A stretch of DNA of 64,000 nt from Haliscomenobacter sp965225875 (lineage in GTDB: Bacteria > Bacteroidota > Bacteroidia > Chitinophagales > Saprospiraceae): the NCBI RefSeq assembly GCF_965225875.1, contig NZ_CBDDBS010000002.1, positions 2,480,001 to 2,544,000 on the forward strand, in the 5' to 3' direction. The notes below the pieces were generated by a model. The model was not told the DNA's origin. It searched no databases and saw only the letters and a list, made by a program, of their open reading frames with translations. Below, one piece after another: positions 40,501 to 48,974 of this stretch (position 1 is the stretch's first letter; the number at the start of each line of letters is the position of its first letter). Made by a program: the position numbers and the translations under genes.

Positions 40501-41388
40501 TCATCGAACCACCAAAACTGGGCAATTTGCCGTCTCGACCACTTTTTCTGTTACGCTGCCAAACCACAGGTTTTCCCAGGTACTATGCCCTTGTGCGCCC
40601 ATGATTACCATGTCTACATCCTGGGTTTGGGCATAATTGCTGATGTGCCGCGCCGTGTTGTTGAAGGTATTGTCCACAATGACTTCGGCAAGGGTAAAAG
40701 GCGTTTTATCGGCAAATTCGGTCAGGAATTTTTCAAAAGCATCTCTTGCCGCATTTTTCAATAGTTGTTGTAGGCCAGCATTGGCATATGGTCGATCGAA
40801 AGCATTGCTTGGCGGTAAGTCCATGACATACAGCGCAGTGACTTTAATTTCGGTGTTTTTCAACGCAATATCCAATGCAATCCGTAATGCTTTTGCCGAT
40901 AAAGCTGAAAAATCCACTGGCACCAGAATATGGTGTAATTGGGCCTTACTATTTTCAGGCACTACCATTACATTACACTTAGCCGCACGGGTAATTCTAC
41001 GTGCACTGATGCCACTGCCTTCGCTGTGTTTTTTACGACCGATAACCAACAATTGGATGTCTTTTGCAGCGCTAAGGTGCACTACTTTTTGATAGGGTTT
41101 GCCCTCCCGAACTTCGATCGACAGTTCCAGCCCAGGTCGTTTCCCCAATGCTTTTTCTACATCTTCGGCCAGTCTGTCGCGTACTTTTTCATCGGCAGGG
41201 TAATCCGCTGAAAACAAGGAATGGAATTCAATGTCAACGTTTTGAGGGGCGCTGAAGTCGGGCATTACATGCAAAAGATATACCTTCTGAAAGCCGAGCT
41301 TTTTATCCAGGGCCCCCACCCATTCCAACAGTTTTGGGTCCATTACGCTAAGGTCCATGGCAAGCAAAGTGCGCTTGAATGTGGTCAT
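40501..41388 (-). CDS. Tandem-domain universal stress protein
   Basis: A 295-residue protein with two UspA domains (about 1-140 and 148-295). The second keeps the ATP-binding signature: VDMVIMGAQGHSTWENLWFG then SVTEKVVETANCPVLVV. The first is degenerate at the same place (LLVIGRKKHSEGSG). Usp proteins bind ATP and protect against starvation and oxidative stress. Cytoplasmic. A good -7 box lies 17 bp upstream. Confidence 0.92.
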   Translation of the reverse strand: MTTFKRTLLAMDLSVMDPKLLEWVGALDKKLGFQKVYLLHVMPDFSAPQNVDIEFHSLFSADYPADEKVRDRLAEDVEKALGKRPGLELSIEVREGKPYQKVVHLSAAKDIQLLVIGRKKHSEGSGISARRITRAAKCNVMVVPENSKAQLHHILVPVDFSALSAKALRIALDIALKNTEIKVTALYVMDLPPSNAFDRPYANAGLQQLLKNAARDAFEKFLTEFADKTPFTLAEVIVDNTFNNTARHISNYAQTQDVDMVIMGAQGHSTWENLWFGSVTEKVVETANCPVLVVR

Positions 41389-41404
41389 GGCTATTGATTT
41401 TTGT

Positions 41405-41412
41405 CAAAGCTA
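41405..41412 (-). promoter_or_regulatory. Predicted -7 box of the universal stress protein gene
   Basis: TAGCTTTG followed by AC on the minus strand matches TAnnTTTG. A weak TTTA lies 20 nt further upstream. Confidence 0.5.
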
Positions 41413-41472
41413 GGGGCATTCAGGCACTACTGTAAATGGAGAAGATCAGTTGGCGCAGTGATTTTAGTGCTT

Positions 41473-41510
41473 GAGGAAGTGGGTCATTCCACTATTTTTT
41501 CCACTTCCTC
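41473..41510. repeat. Hairpin whose arm encodes the C-terminus of the small lipoprotein
   Basis: GAGGAAGTGG (41473-41482) and CCACTTCCTC (41501-41510) are perfect arms with an 18-nt loop. On the minus strand the first arm encodes the lipoprotein residues Glu-Glu-Val-Glu, and the stop codon lies in the loop. There is no T run after it. Confidence 0.7.
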
Positions 41511-41849
41511 GCGGATTTCCTTTTTGGCGTCTTTTAAGGTTTTGTTGAGCCCATTTAAAATACGGCCTTTCAAAAATTGAGCATAGGCGTATTCAAACCG
41601 ATTGTCTAATTTGTTCAGAAACTCCTCGTCTTCATTGGTCAAGGCCGCCTGGATTTCATGGCGTTTGATCCCCGTCCATTCATCCAGCTCGGTTTCGGCA
41701 GCTTCCCAATCCGCTTTGGTGAAAGTGGGGGCTTCTTTTTCTATTTTTTCAATAAAAGCGTTGTAAGATTTGATGTAGGCATTTTTGTGGCTTTCCTCGC
41801 TACAGGCGAACAAAAACAAGGCGCAAAAACCAATCAATAGGATTCTCAT
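41484..41849 (-). CDS. Small helical lipoprotein of unknown function
   Basis: A 121-residue protein from the ATG at 41849. The lipoprotein leader is MRILLIGFCALFLFA-Cys, and a charged all-helical mature part follows (EKEAPTFTKADWEAAETELD, KTLKDAKKEIREEVEKIVE). Small lipoproteins of this kind are common in Bacteroidota, but no function is known. The frame extends further upstream into hemW, but the leader fixes the start. The C-terminus is encoded within a hairpin arm. Confidence 0.7.
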   Translation of the reverse strand: MRILLIGFCALFLFACSEESHKNAYIKSYNAFIEKIEKEAPTFTKADWEAAETELDEWTGIKRHEIQAALTNEDEEFLNKLDNRFEYAYAQFLKGRILNGLNKTLKDAKKEIREEVEKIVE

Positions 41850-41916
41850 TGGAGTATGTTTTTGGTGGTAAATGGTATCGAAACGTGCAGCAATAAACAC
41901 AAAGTGCAAATACCAC

Positions 41917-43062
41917 TCAATTATTTTCGATGAAAAAAAGCTGCGCAGCGATGTAATCCGCCATAAACTTGCCACTATTGCTCAAACGATATTGGTGGTT
42001 TTGAACCAACACCTGGCCCTTGGCCATAAAAGGCTGAATGTTCTCTAAAAAATAAGTCTGAAAATCGGGAGCAATTTTTTGCAAATCGCAACCCCAAATG
42101 GTGCGCAAACCCGTCATCACGTATTCGTTGTAACGGGTAGCTGGGCTGAGTTCTTCCAGTTCAAAAAGCCCAGTATCCGATAGTTTAGTAATATCGTCTT
42201 CGGTCAAAATTTTCAAATATTTGGCATTGTTGGCTACGTTCCACTGTCGGCTTTGGCCATTGAAGGAATGCGCCGATGGACCAATGCCCAAATAAGGTTC
42301 GCCCAACCAATAACTGGAATTGTGGCGGGCATAACGGCCCGGTTTGGCAAAATTGGAGATTTCGTAATGCTCATAGCCTTGCGCCTGGGTTGCTTCCATC
42401 AGGTACAAAAACTGGGCGTTGGCGTGCTCCTCGTCTACCGGAGCAGCTTTACCCTGGCGTACAAAATGATCGAGAGCTGTTTTAGCCTCCACGGTCAGGC
42501 AATAAGCGGAAAGGTGTGGGATGGGATATTGAAAAATGGTATCCAGATTCCTGGCCCATTGCTCGTGGCTGGTGGTAGGCGCGCCATAAATCAAATCCAG
42601 GGTAAGGTTCTCAAAACCCGTGACTAAGGCGTTTTCAATACATGCCCTTGCCTCCTGGGCATTGTGGGCGCGATTCATAAAGCGCAGGTCTTCCTCAGCA
42701 AAGGACTGGATGCCAATGCTCAAACGATTGACCGGGCTATTGCGCAAGGCTTGTAATTTTTCCAAACTGAGGTCATCTGGATTGGCCTCCAGTGTAATTT
42801 CAGCATCAGCTTGAACGCTGTGCAATTGGTATATTTTGGAAAAAATCTGCTCCAGTTCATTGGCATCCAACAAGGAGGGAGTGCCGCCACCAAAATAAAT
42901 GCTACTCAATGGTACGCCTTGCAAATAGTCTTTTTGCACTTCCAGTTCCCGTACAATAGCCTCAACCATCGCCCCCTTCTGCCGCAGCGAAGTGCTGAAA
43001 TGAAAATTGCAATAGTAACAAGCCTGTTTGCAAAAAGGGATGTGTAGGTAAATGCCGGGCAT
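41917..43062 (-). CDS. hemW: HemW-type radical SAM heme chaperone
   Basis: A 381-residue protein starting MPGIYLHIPFCKQACYYCNF, the radical SAM Cys-x3-Cys-x2-Cys motif close to the N-terminus as in HemW. Landmarks are SIYFGGGTPSLLDANELEQI, EITLEANPDDLSLEKLQALR, NRLSIGIQSFAEEDLRFMNR and HYEISNFAKPGRYARHNSSY, then WLGEPYLGIGPSAHSF. HemW binds heme and hands it to acceptor proteins. It lacks HemN-specific extensions. The ATG at 43062 was preferred over one 15 bp upstream because the strand-forming GIYLHIPF starts there. Confidence 0.9.
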   Translation of the reverse strand: MPGIYLHIPFCKQACYYCNFHFSTSLRQKGAMVEAIVRELEVQKDYLQGVPLSSIYFGGGTPSLLDANELEQIFSKIYQLHSVQADAEITLEANPDDLSLEKLQALRNSPVNRLSIGIQSFAEEDLRFMNRAHNAQEARACIENALVTGFENLTLDLIYGAPTTSHEQWARNLDTIFQYPIPHLSAYCLTVEAKTALDHFVRQGKAAPVDEEHANAQFLYLMEATQAQGYEHYEISNFAKPGRYARHNSSYWLGEPYLGIGPSAHSFNGQSRQWNVANNAKYLKILTEDDITKLSDTGLFELEELSPATRYNEYVMTGLRTIWGCDLQKIAPDFQTYFLENIQPFMAKGQVLVQNHQYRLSNSGKFMADYIAAQLFFIENN

Positions 43063-43219
43063 GGTTGAAGATTCCAAGGTTTTCAGGGTTCTAAAGTTCA
43101 GTTGAGGTGAACACCGGAGCCCTGTTTTATCGATACTGGTTTTCTCTGAATTCAGAACTGCGAAGGTATGCCTTTAACTTAATAATTCTGGCCTCAACGT
43201 TTCAAATTGAGCAATAAGG

Positions 43220-43257
43220 AGAAAGGGTCTTGCCAGTGCAGCCCTTTCTTCCTTTTT
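43220..43257 (-). terminator. Weak hairpin between doxX-like gene and hemW
   Basis: AGAAAGGG and CCCTTTCT form an 8-bp stem around a 14-nt loop, just downstream of the DoxX-family stop (43267). The T run is on the plus side (TCCTTTTTTC), so termination of the minus-strand transcript is uncertain. Confidence 0.35.
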
Positions 43258-43266
43258 TCCCCTAAA

Positions 43267-43674
43267 CTAGTGCGCTAGCACTGGTTTTTTATGAACAATC
43301 GCATCAAGGCTCATTGGCCCAGAGCCAAAGTATCCAATCAAAAGTGCGCTCCCCAGCAAAGCGATGTTTTTCATAAAATTGACCATGTCCATTCGTTGAG
43401 CCATCGGGTCCTCAATGGTCCAAAACTGATGTAAAGTCAGGGTCACTGGAATCAAAAACAAAACAATAAGCCAGGCACCCCATTTCGCTTTGTAGCCCAA
43501 TAAAATGCTCAATGCGCCTAGGAGCTCCATTACACCTGACAATGGCACCAATACACTTGCAAAGGGTACTTTGGCCGCAACGTTATTGATGGTTTCAGCG
43601 CTAAAATGACCGGATGCTGACATGATGAAAAGCAGTGCGAAACAAATGCGCCCCAATAAGACCAGATTTTTCAT
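43267..43674 (-). CDS. DoxX-family membrane protein
   Basis: A 135-residue, four-helix protein: LLGRICFALLFIMSASGHFS, then FASVLVPLSGVMELLGALSI, LLGYKAKWGAWLIVLFLIPV with TLTLHQFW, and NFMKNIALLGSALLIGYFGS. DoxX proteins are quinone- or redox-linked membrane proteins often controlled by HxlR regulators. The HxlR gene is divergent, 124 bp away, with a tandem operator-like repeat in between. Confidence 0.87.
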   Translation of the reverse strand: MKNLVLLGRICFALLFIMSASGHFSAETINNVAAKVPFASVLVPLSGVMELLGALSILLGYKAKWGAWLIVLFLIPVTLTLHQFWTIEDPMAQRMDMVNFMKNIALLGSALLIGYFGSGPMSLDAIVHKKPVLAH

Positions 43675-43708
43675 GCTGTTTGTTTTAATGGTTATTTGAA
43701 ATCTGGAT

Positions 43709-43716
43709 CAAAATTA
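43709..43716 (-). promoter_or_regulatory. Predicted -7 box of the doxX-like gene
   Basis: TAATTTTG on the minus strand matches TAnnTTTG and lies 34 bp before the ATG at 43674. The tandem repeat at 43741-43776 begins 24 bp further upstream. Confidence 0.5.
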
Positions 43717-43740
43717 GGTACATTTGCTATACAATTGTAA

Positions 43741-43776
43741 GTAGTATACTCTTGTATAGTAGTATACTTTGGTATA
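43741..43776. promoter_or_regulatory. Tandem 18-bp repeat between doxX and hxlR genes, likely regulator site
   Basis: Two direct copies of GTAGTATACTYTKGTATA (43741-43758 and 43759-43776), each containing the palindrome GTATAC. A related GCTATACAATTGTAA lies just left. The position, between divergent DoxX and HxlR genes and 22 bp before the hxlR ATG, fits HxlR binding. Confidence 0.65.
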
Positions 43777-43798
43777 GTAAAAACACAAGTAATTAAAA

Positions 43799-44164
43799 AT
43801 GAAAAGATTAGAACCATCAGACCACAAAGAATGTATGGGCCGTATCCGCCCGGTGAATGATGCACTGGATGTGCTGAATGGTAAGTGGAAACTACCCATC
43901 ATCATTTCATTGTCGCTGGGGAATAAGCGTTTCAATGAAATGGAACGTGAAATTCCAAAAATCACCGCGCGGATGTTGTCGAAGGAATTGCGTGAACTGG
44001 AAATGAATGAGCTGGTCAAACGAACCGTACACGACAACATACCCGTCGTGATCGAATACTCCCTGACCGACTATGGCCGTTCCCTGGATGATGTAATTGA
44101 GGCCTTACACAAGTGGGGTACGCAGCACCGGAAAAGGATCATGTCAAAACCTGCTGAGGTATAA
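43799..44164 (+). CDS. HxlR-family transcriptional regulator
   Basis: A 121-residue winged-helix regulator: RPVNDALDVLNGKWKLPIII at the N-terminus, recognition region FNEMEREIPKITARMLSKEL, RELEMNELVKRTVHDNIPVV (wing) and EYSLTDYGRSLDDVIEALHK WG. HxlR proteins sense reactive electrophiles or quinones and control a divergent neighbour, here the DoxX-family gene. It is convergent with the pseudouridine synthase gene, 3 bp apart. Confidence 0.9.
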   Translation: MKRLEPSDHKECMGRIRPVNDALDVLNGKWKLPIIISLSLGNKRFNEMEREIPKITARMLSKELRELEMNELVKRTVHDNIPVVIEYSLTDYGRSLDDVIEALHKWGTQHRKRIMSKPAEV

Positions 44165-44167
44165 GTA

Positions 44168-44971
44168 TTACTTCCCCGTAAAATGTTTCAACATGATTAC
44201 CTCCTGCTTGCTCAAGGGGCGCACAAACCCGCGCGGCAGGTCTTTTTTGGTCAGCCCTCCCAAATACACCCGATCCAGTTTAAGCACCTCATAGCCCAGG
44301 TGTGCAAAAATGCGGCGCACAATGCGGTTGCGGCCAATATGGATGGTGATGCCCACTTCGGTATGGGGCCGTTCCATGATGTAATCCACCTCGTCCACGG
44401 GAGCAAGGCCGTCCTCCAGCTCTAATCCAGCCCGAATTTTTTCCAGGTCTTCTTTGGGGATACTTTTATCGAGGGTAGCGTGGTAGATTTTTTTGATTTT
44501 GTAACTTGGGTGGGTCATTTTTTGAGCCAATTCACCGTCGTTGGTCAAAAGCAATAACCCTGTGGTATCCCGATCGAGGCGGCCTACCGGAAAAACACGT
44601 TCTTCCACCCGATCTCCGATGAGGTCCAACACCGTCTTGCGGCCTTTTTCATCGGAAGTAGTGGTGATTACATCTTTGGGTTTGTTCATGATGTAATACA
44701 CCCGGCGAATTTCAGGCTTGATCACCTTGCCTTTGAACTTGACAATGTCGCCTGTTTTAATCTGATAGAACGGCTCAATAACAAGTTCGTTGTTGACACT
44801 GATGTGTCCTTGTTTCACAATCTCAGCGGCCTCCCGGCGCGAGGCGACACCACAATGCGCAACGTACTTATTTAGCCGCATCCCCTCGGTCGATTCAGGG
44901 GCAGTAGGTGGGCGACGATCAACTCTTTTTTTGCCGTAAGCACTGGGCTTGCGCTTGGATTGTTTAGCCAT
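44168..44971 (-). CDS. rRNA pseudouridine synthase of the RsuA/RluB family
   Basis: A 267-residue enzyme. A Lys/Arg-rich N-terminal extension (about 1-28) precedes an S4 RNA-binding domain (MRLNKYVAHCGVASRREAAE). The catalytic domain follows, with VFPVGRLDRDTTGLLLLTND and the active-site Asp in GRLDRDT. The C-terminal IGRNRIVRRIFAHLGYEVLK LDRV is typical for RluB/RsuA. It isomerises uridine in rRNA. The upstream gap holds the family D hairpin at 45014. Confidence 0.9.
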   Translation of the reverse strand: MAKQSKRKPSAYGKKRVDRRPPTAPESTEGMRLNKYVAHCGVASRREAAEIVKQGHISVNNELVIEPFYQIKTGDIVKFKGKVIKPEIRRVYYIMNKPKDVITTTSDEKGRKTVLDLIGDRVEERVFPVGRLDRDTTGLLLLTNDGELAQKMTHPSYKIKKIYHATLDKSIPKEDLEKIRAGLELEDGLAPVDEVDYIMERPHTEVGITIHIGRNRIVRRIFAHLGYEVLKLDRVYLGGLTKKDLPRGFVRPLSKQEVIMLKHFTGK

Positions 44972-45013
44972 AAAAGCTTGGAGTATTTTTATTGGAACGC
45001 CTGCGGCGTTTTG

Positions 45014-45103
45014 TTTTTTTGAACCACCTAAGGCACCTAAGGGGCATCGCAGGAAGCAAAGTCCCTAAGATGCCCCTTAGGTGCCTTAGGTGGTTCAAAA
45101 AAA
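45014..45103. repeat. Family D hairpin with tandem CACCTAAGG words (35-bp perfect stem)
   Basis: Arms 45014-45048 and 45069-45103 are exact reverse complements over 35 bp. The left arm is a T run, then GAACCACCTAAGGCACCTAA and GGGGCATC. The loop is 20 nt (GCAGGAAGCAAAGTCCCTAA). A separate small hairpin AACGC-CTGC-GGCGTT lies at 44996-45010. Located upstream of the pseudouridine synthase gene. The CACCTAAG word is shared with the element at 56574. Confidence 0.92.
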
Positions 45104-45123
45104 AATATGTGTGGTTCAAAATA

Positions 45124-45161
45124 AAAAACTTCGGGGTTTAGACCACGTAGCCTAAACCCCG
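45124..45161 (-). terminator. Terminator of the TPR/PD40/SPOR gene
   Basis: CGGGGTTTAG (45132-45141) and CTAAACCCCG (45152-45161) form a perfect 10-bp stem. On the minus strand it is followed by AAGTTTTTTATTTTG. It lies about 37 bp beyond the stop at 45198. Confidence 0.7.
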
Positions 45162-45197
45162 ACAAAATTAGAACAAATTTATGGTTTAAGAGCAGGA

Positions 45198-47234
45198 TTA
45201 AAGATTTACCCGCCCATAACGTTCACCATTGGTGTATTTCACGATGAAAGCCAGGGAAAATCCTTTTTGTTTCACCGCCGCCAAAGCGCGTTTGGCCTCG
45301 TCTTTGGTGTAAAAAGTGGCCACCAGTACCCGGGTCATTTGTTTGCTCAGGATGGTTTCTGTTTGCACGCTACCAAACTGACTCATTGCTGTATAACGCT
45401 TGTCATTAGGGCTATACGTTTTAAGGGCTGCCAGCTGGATTTTGTAATATTCCCCCTCGTAGCGTGGTGCATCAGTAGAGTATTCCTCCTTATCGGCCGG
45501 GCCAGCTCCTTTCGCAGTGTATACACCTCCGCTTGGGTTAAGATTGGGGGGATTGGTAGCAGGATTATTCGTTCCTGGATTATTGGTACCTGGATTATTG
45601 GGGTTTCCTGGTGGTGGATTAGTACCTGGATTATTGGGATTTCCTCCCGGATTCGTATTCACCACCGAGCCACCCAGTTTTACCAACATCAAGGGTTGAC
45701 CATAGGGCTGGCCACTAGGATTGTCGGTCACAAAGTTGTAGGCTCCTGTAGCATAGCCTTGTGCGGTAATCTCGACCCTGAACTTGCGATTGGGCAACAA
45801 TTCCAGATCGTAAGTACTGGCATTGAATTCGCGGTTGAGCAGGATGGATTCCGACTCATCGGCGCGGATTTCATACAAAGTCAGCAAGTATTTATTGATC
45901 GGCTCACCCGTTTCCTGGGCAAATACACTGCCCTGGAGTTTGGCCACCACCAGTTTGCTTTTGATCTCAAAAATATCGTCGTCTTTGGTAGTGAGTTTTT
46001 CACCTGCCACAATCCGGTTCGATACCAGGAAGCCACCCTCGCCGTCATTGTGTTTGATGTAATAATAATCATCAGCAGGGGAGTTGTAAGGCAAGCCCAG
46101 GTTGTCGGCTGGTGCCCAGGTGCTCAAATCTCCCTTAGAACTGTAAATGTCAAAACCACCAATGGAGGTTTGACCATTCGAAGAGAAATAAAGGGTACCC
46201 TCACTTGTGCTGAAGTAAGGCGTCATTTCGTCGCCCAGTGTGTTGATGGATGGGCCGAGGTTGATCGGATTTGCAAAGGCATTACCTGTTGCACTCAGTG
46301 GGCGTTCTACGTACCAGAGGTCCATGCCACCTCGGCCACCAGTGCGGTTGGAAGCAAAGTAAAGGATCTCTTTACCGTTGTTCTGTACCACATGGGGTTG
46401 GGTTGCAGTAGTCCCTTTGGCATTGATGGCTTCGGGTAACATCTCAGGTGCCGACCATCCGGTCGCCTGTTTGCGGATGACGTAAATTTCACAACGAGTC
46501 GTGCGGTTGTTAAAAGAACTGGCCGCATCACAAATGGTGAAATAGAAGCGCTGGCCGTCCGGTGTCAGCGAGCCGTGGCAATACTGGCCTTTCTGGATCA
46601 CCGGAAAATTGTCCGGGGTAGCCCCTTTGCCCCAGGCATTATCTGCCAGGGAGGAGCGATAAATGCGTGCAGTACCACCAATCGTTGAAGAGAAGTACAA
46701 CAACCCTTTATCGATAGGTAGTGGGCCGAACTCATTGTCGCTGGTATTTACTCCAGCGCCAGCGTGGGTGACTTCAATGCCTTGCTGGGCCTGATTAGGC
46801 AATAATTTACCCAATTCACAGCCCTGCAGTTCGGTTTGTACCATATCTTCAATGACTGATTTGCCATCTCCGCTGTAGGTGTCCCGAAAATCGCTGAAGG
46901 CTTTAGAGGCCTTGTCGTACTGCCCATCTTGCTTGAGGCTGCGGGCGTATTTCAGTCCCACCAACGGGAACTGATCGTTTTTGTCCTTTACATTGACGTA
47001 GGCTTCAGAGGCTTTGCGGTAATTGCGCAGTACATAGTAGGCCTCGCCGGCTTTGAAAATGGCCTCGGGCTTTTTGCCTTTTAGCCAGGATTTTTCAAAA
47101 AAATCGGCTGCCTGCACATAGTTTCCTTTGGTGTAGGCTTCTTCACCTTGTTTCATTAGTTTTTTGGCGCTTTGAGCGCTAAGGGTGCAGATGAGGCTGA
47201 AGTTCAACAGCAGAAAAACAAGCTTTCTCAACAT
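45198..47234 (-). CDS. Exported TPR / PD40 beta-propeller / SPOR-domain protein
   Basis: A 678-residue protein. A signal peptide (MLRKLVFLLLNFSLICTLSA) is followed by TPR pairs (about 22-150, AKKLMKQGEEAYTKGNYVQA). A WD40-like PD40 propeller occupies about 160-400 (GLLYFSSTIGGTARIYRSSL, ILYFASNRTGGRGGMDLWYV, GTLYFSSNGQTSIGGFDIYS). Then come a carboxypeptidase-regulatory-like beta-sandwich (KLQGSVFAQETGEPINKYLL), a Pro/Asn/Gly linker, and a C-terminal SPOR domain (EYYKIQLAALKTYSPNDKRY). The order resembles PorE/OmpA-like envelope proteins, but SPOR replaces the OmpA domain. SPOR binds denuded septal glycan. Role in envelope attachment is inferred. Confidence 0.82.
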   Translation of the reverse strand: MLRKLVFLLLNFSLICTLSAQSAKKLMKQGEEAYTKGNYVQAADFFEKSWLKGKKPEAIFKAGEAYYVLRNYRKASEAYVNVKDKNDQFPLVGLKYARSLKQDGQYDKASKAFSDFRDTYSGDGKSVIEDMVQTELQGCELGKLLPNQAQQGIEVTHAGAGVNTSDNEFGPLPIDKGLLYFSSTIGGTARIYRSSLADNAWGKGATPDNFPVIQKGQYCHGSLTPDGQRFYFTICDAASSFNNRTTRCEIYVIRKQATGWSAPEMLPEAINAKGTTATQPHVVQNNGKEILYFASNRTGGRGGMDLWYVERPLSATGNAFANPINLGPSINTLGDEMTPYFSTSEGTLYFSSNGQTSIGGFDIYSSKGDLSTWAPADNLGLPYNSPADDYYYIKHNDGEGGFLVSNRIVAGEKLTTKDDDIFEIKSKLVVAKLQGSVFAQETGEPINKYLLTLYEIRADESESILLNREFNASTYDLELLPNRKFRVEITAQGYATGAYNFVTDNPSGQPYGQPLMLVKLGGSVVNTNPGGNPNNPGTNPPPGNPNNPGTNNPGTNNPATNPPNLNPSGGVYTAKGAGPADKEEYSTDAPRYEGEYYKIQLAALKTYSPNDKRYTAMSQFGSVQTETILSKQMTRVLVATFYTKDEAKRALAAVKQKGFSLAFIVKYTNGERYGRVNL

Positions 47235-47343
47235 AGCGTGCTTTTTTCTTACAATCGATCCTTTGCCTGGTTTAAGGAACGGATCGGGTTGTTAGACATA
47301 TGAAAACAAATAATCGCAAAGAATAATTAGAGTTTATAAACCC

Positions 47344-47913
47344 TTAAAACCTTTGCAGCAATTGATCAATAACTTCGGCGTAGTGTTTGTGTTCCAATTG
47401 CAACACTTTCCCGGCAATTTCTTCCGGAGTGTCTGTAGGAGAAAGTTGACAACGGGCCTGGAAAATAATTTGACCTTCATCGTAACGTTCATTCACGTAG
47501 TGGATGGTCATTCCACTTTCTGATTCACCAGCCTTTTTAACCGCTTCGTGAACATGTTTACCGTGCATTCCTTTGCCTCCGTATTTTGGCAGCAAAGCAG
47601 GATGAATATTCACAACTCGCCCTTGAAACGCTTCGACCAGGTATTCTGGTATCAACCACAAAAAACCAGCCAAAACAATCAGAGAGATCTCATATTTATT
47701 CAACACAGATACAACATCTTCCGTCTGGTAGAACGTATGGCGGTCGATTACTATTGAATCTACCCCAAAACTTTCAGCAATTTTTAACACTCCGGCGTCC
47801 GCACGGTTGGAAATGACCAGTTGGACACTCACATCCTGACGTTCGGCAAAATATTCCAAAATCTTCCGGGCATTTGAGCCGGATCCGGAAGCAAAAATGG
47901 CAATGTTTTTCAC
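47344..47913 (-). CDS. purN: Phosphoribosylglycinamide formyltransferase
   Basis: A 189-residue GAR transformylase. IAIFASGSGSNARKILEYFA binds phosphate at the N-terminus. The catalytic Asn and His are in GRVVNIHPALLPKYGGKGMH, with the Asp in VNERYDEGQIIFQ. LVLAGFLWLIPEYLVEAF and AGKVLQLEHKHYAEVIDQLL complete the fold. It transfers a formyl group from 10-formyl-THF in purine synthesis. Length is normal. Stand-alone gene on the minus strand. Confidence 0.95.
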   Translation of the reverse strand: MKNIAIFASGSGSNARKILEYFAERQDVSVQLVISNRADAGVLKIAESFGVDSIVIDRHTFYQTEDVVSVLNKYEISLIVLAGFLWLIPEYLVEAFQGRVVNIHPALLPKYGGKGMHGKHVHEAVKKAGESESGMTIHYVNERYDEGQIIFQARCQLSPTDTPEEIAGKVLQLEHKHYAEVIDQLLQRF

Positions 47914-48005
47914 TTTGCTCTTTGTTTTCGGGAAGATACAACAAACTTTTTTGTCATAAACAATAATGCAGCAAATCCGAGAAAGTTACAAATGAAATAA
48001 GACAT

Positions 48006-48419
48006 TTAAATGAATTTTCCTTCAAAAACCAGCCTTTTTAGGTAGAAATTGTAAAAAAACACGATGCCAGAGGTGAGTAATTTAGCTAAAAGCGCATTTT
48101 GCCGAAAAAAGGGCAGGTAATTGTCCAATAAGTAAATGATACCAGTACTCAGCAATAATCCACCCAGAGATACGAGCAAAGCCAGTCCAAAAGCCGACCA
48201 TACCGAGCGCTTCAGCTCAAATACAAATCGCTTTTGTAGCATAAAATTGACCAATACCCCTGCCGCGTAGGCAAAAGGCTGGGCCAGCGTGGCTGTAAAT
48301 TGTAATCCATTTTTCAGCCCAAAAAAAATCGCATAATCAACTGCCGTAGCAATCCCAGCTGAGGCTGCATATTTGAGTTTGAGTTGAAGTAAGGACTTGA
48401 GTTTATCGATTAGTGGCAT
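48006..48419 (-). CDS. GtrA-family membrane protein
   Basis: A 137-residue protein with four helices typical of GtrA: KYAASAGIATAVDYAIFFGL, AQPFAYAAGVLVNFMLQKRF (conserved Asn-Phe and Lys-Phe-Val-Phe-like block), AFGLALLVSLGGLLLSTGII and LLAKLLTSGIVFFYNFYLKR. GtrA-like flippases move lipid-linked sugars across the inner membrane. The start MPLIDKLKSL overlaps the end of the nucleotidase gene by 17 bp, so the pair is co-translated. Confidence 0.88.
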   Translation of the reverse strand: MPLIDKLKSLLQLKLKYAASAGIATAVDYAIFFGLKNGLQFTATLAQPFAYAAGVLVNFMLQKRFVFELKRSVWSAFGLALLVSLGGLLLSTGIIYLLDNYLPFFRQNALLAKLLTSGIVFFYNFYLKRLVFEGKFI

Positions 48420-48951
48420 AGCCTTGTTTTTCGCGCTCAAAAAAGGCCAATACCTCGGTCCAGTTGTTGACACGGGTAAATTCAGTCTCGCTTAGGTTGT
48501 GGGGAGCCGTAAACAATAAACCTTTTCCTTTAAACGTGCGGAGGTTGAAGGCGTGATCATCGATGAGGTAATCGGTACCGATGATGCTTTTGTCGCCACA
48601 AAAAACGAAGTTTCGCCAGGAGATGTTTGGGAAATATTGCAGCAGCCAATCGTATTTGTCTTCAAGGCTATTGCGGAATTCCTGCGCAGCAGTTACAAAA
48701 AAGATTTCATGGCCATCATCCAAAAGGCTCTGAATACCTTCCTGTGCACCAGGAATCAGGGCCAGATCGGCAAAAAAACCTTTGTGGTACAAGGCTTCAC
48801 GTAAGTTTTCGCCACCTGGTAAGGCGTACAATTTTTTGCCATTGTATTCTTCTTCGCTGGGTCGGCGGCCATTGATTTGTTCAAAGAGGGTCAAAAATTT
48901 AGGGAGGACGTCGGCAACTACCTCGTCCATGTCTACGGCGATGCGCTTCAT
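48403..48951 (-). CDS. 5'(3')-deoxyribonucleotidase (NT5C-type HAD phosphatase)
   Basis: A 182-residue HAD protein. Motif I DMDEVVADVL is near the N-terminus (nucleophile Asp, second Asp as acid/base). Motif II is in IFFVTAAQEFRNS, motif III Lys in NFVFCGDKSIIGTDYLIDDH, with motif IV DDH. The family dephosphorylates deoxynucleoside monophosphates. The start at MKRIAVDMDE was chosen because the fold begins there; an upstream ATG would lie in the palindromic repeat at 48975-49051. Confidence 0.88.
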   Translation of the reverse strand: MKRIAVDMDEVVADVLPKFLTLFEQINGRRPSEEEYNGKKLYALPGGENLREALYHKGFFADLALIPGAQEGIQSLLDDGHEIFFVTAAQEFRNSLEDKYDWLLQYFPNISWRNFVFCGDKSIIGTDYLIDDHAFNLRTFKGKGLLFTAPHNLSETEFTRVNNWTEVLAFFEREKQGYATNR

Positions 48952-48974
48952 GCTTGGGTTGATTTTGTGGGCAC

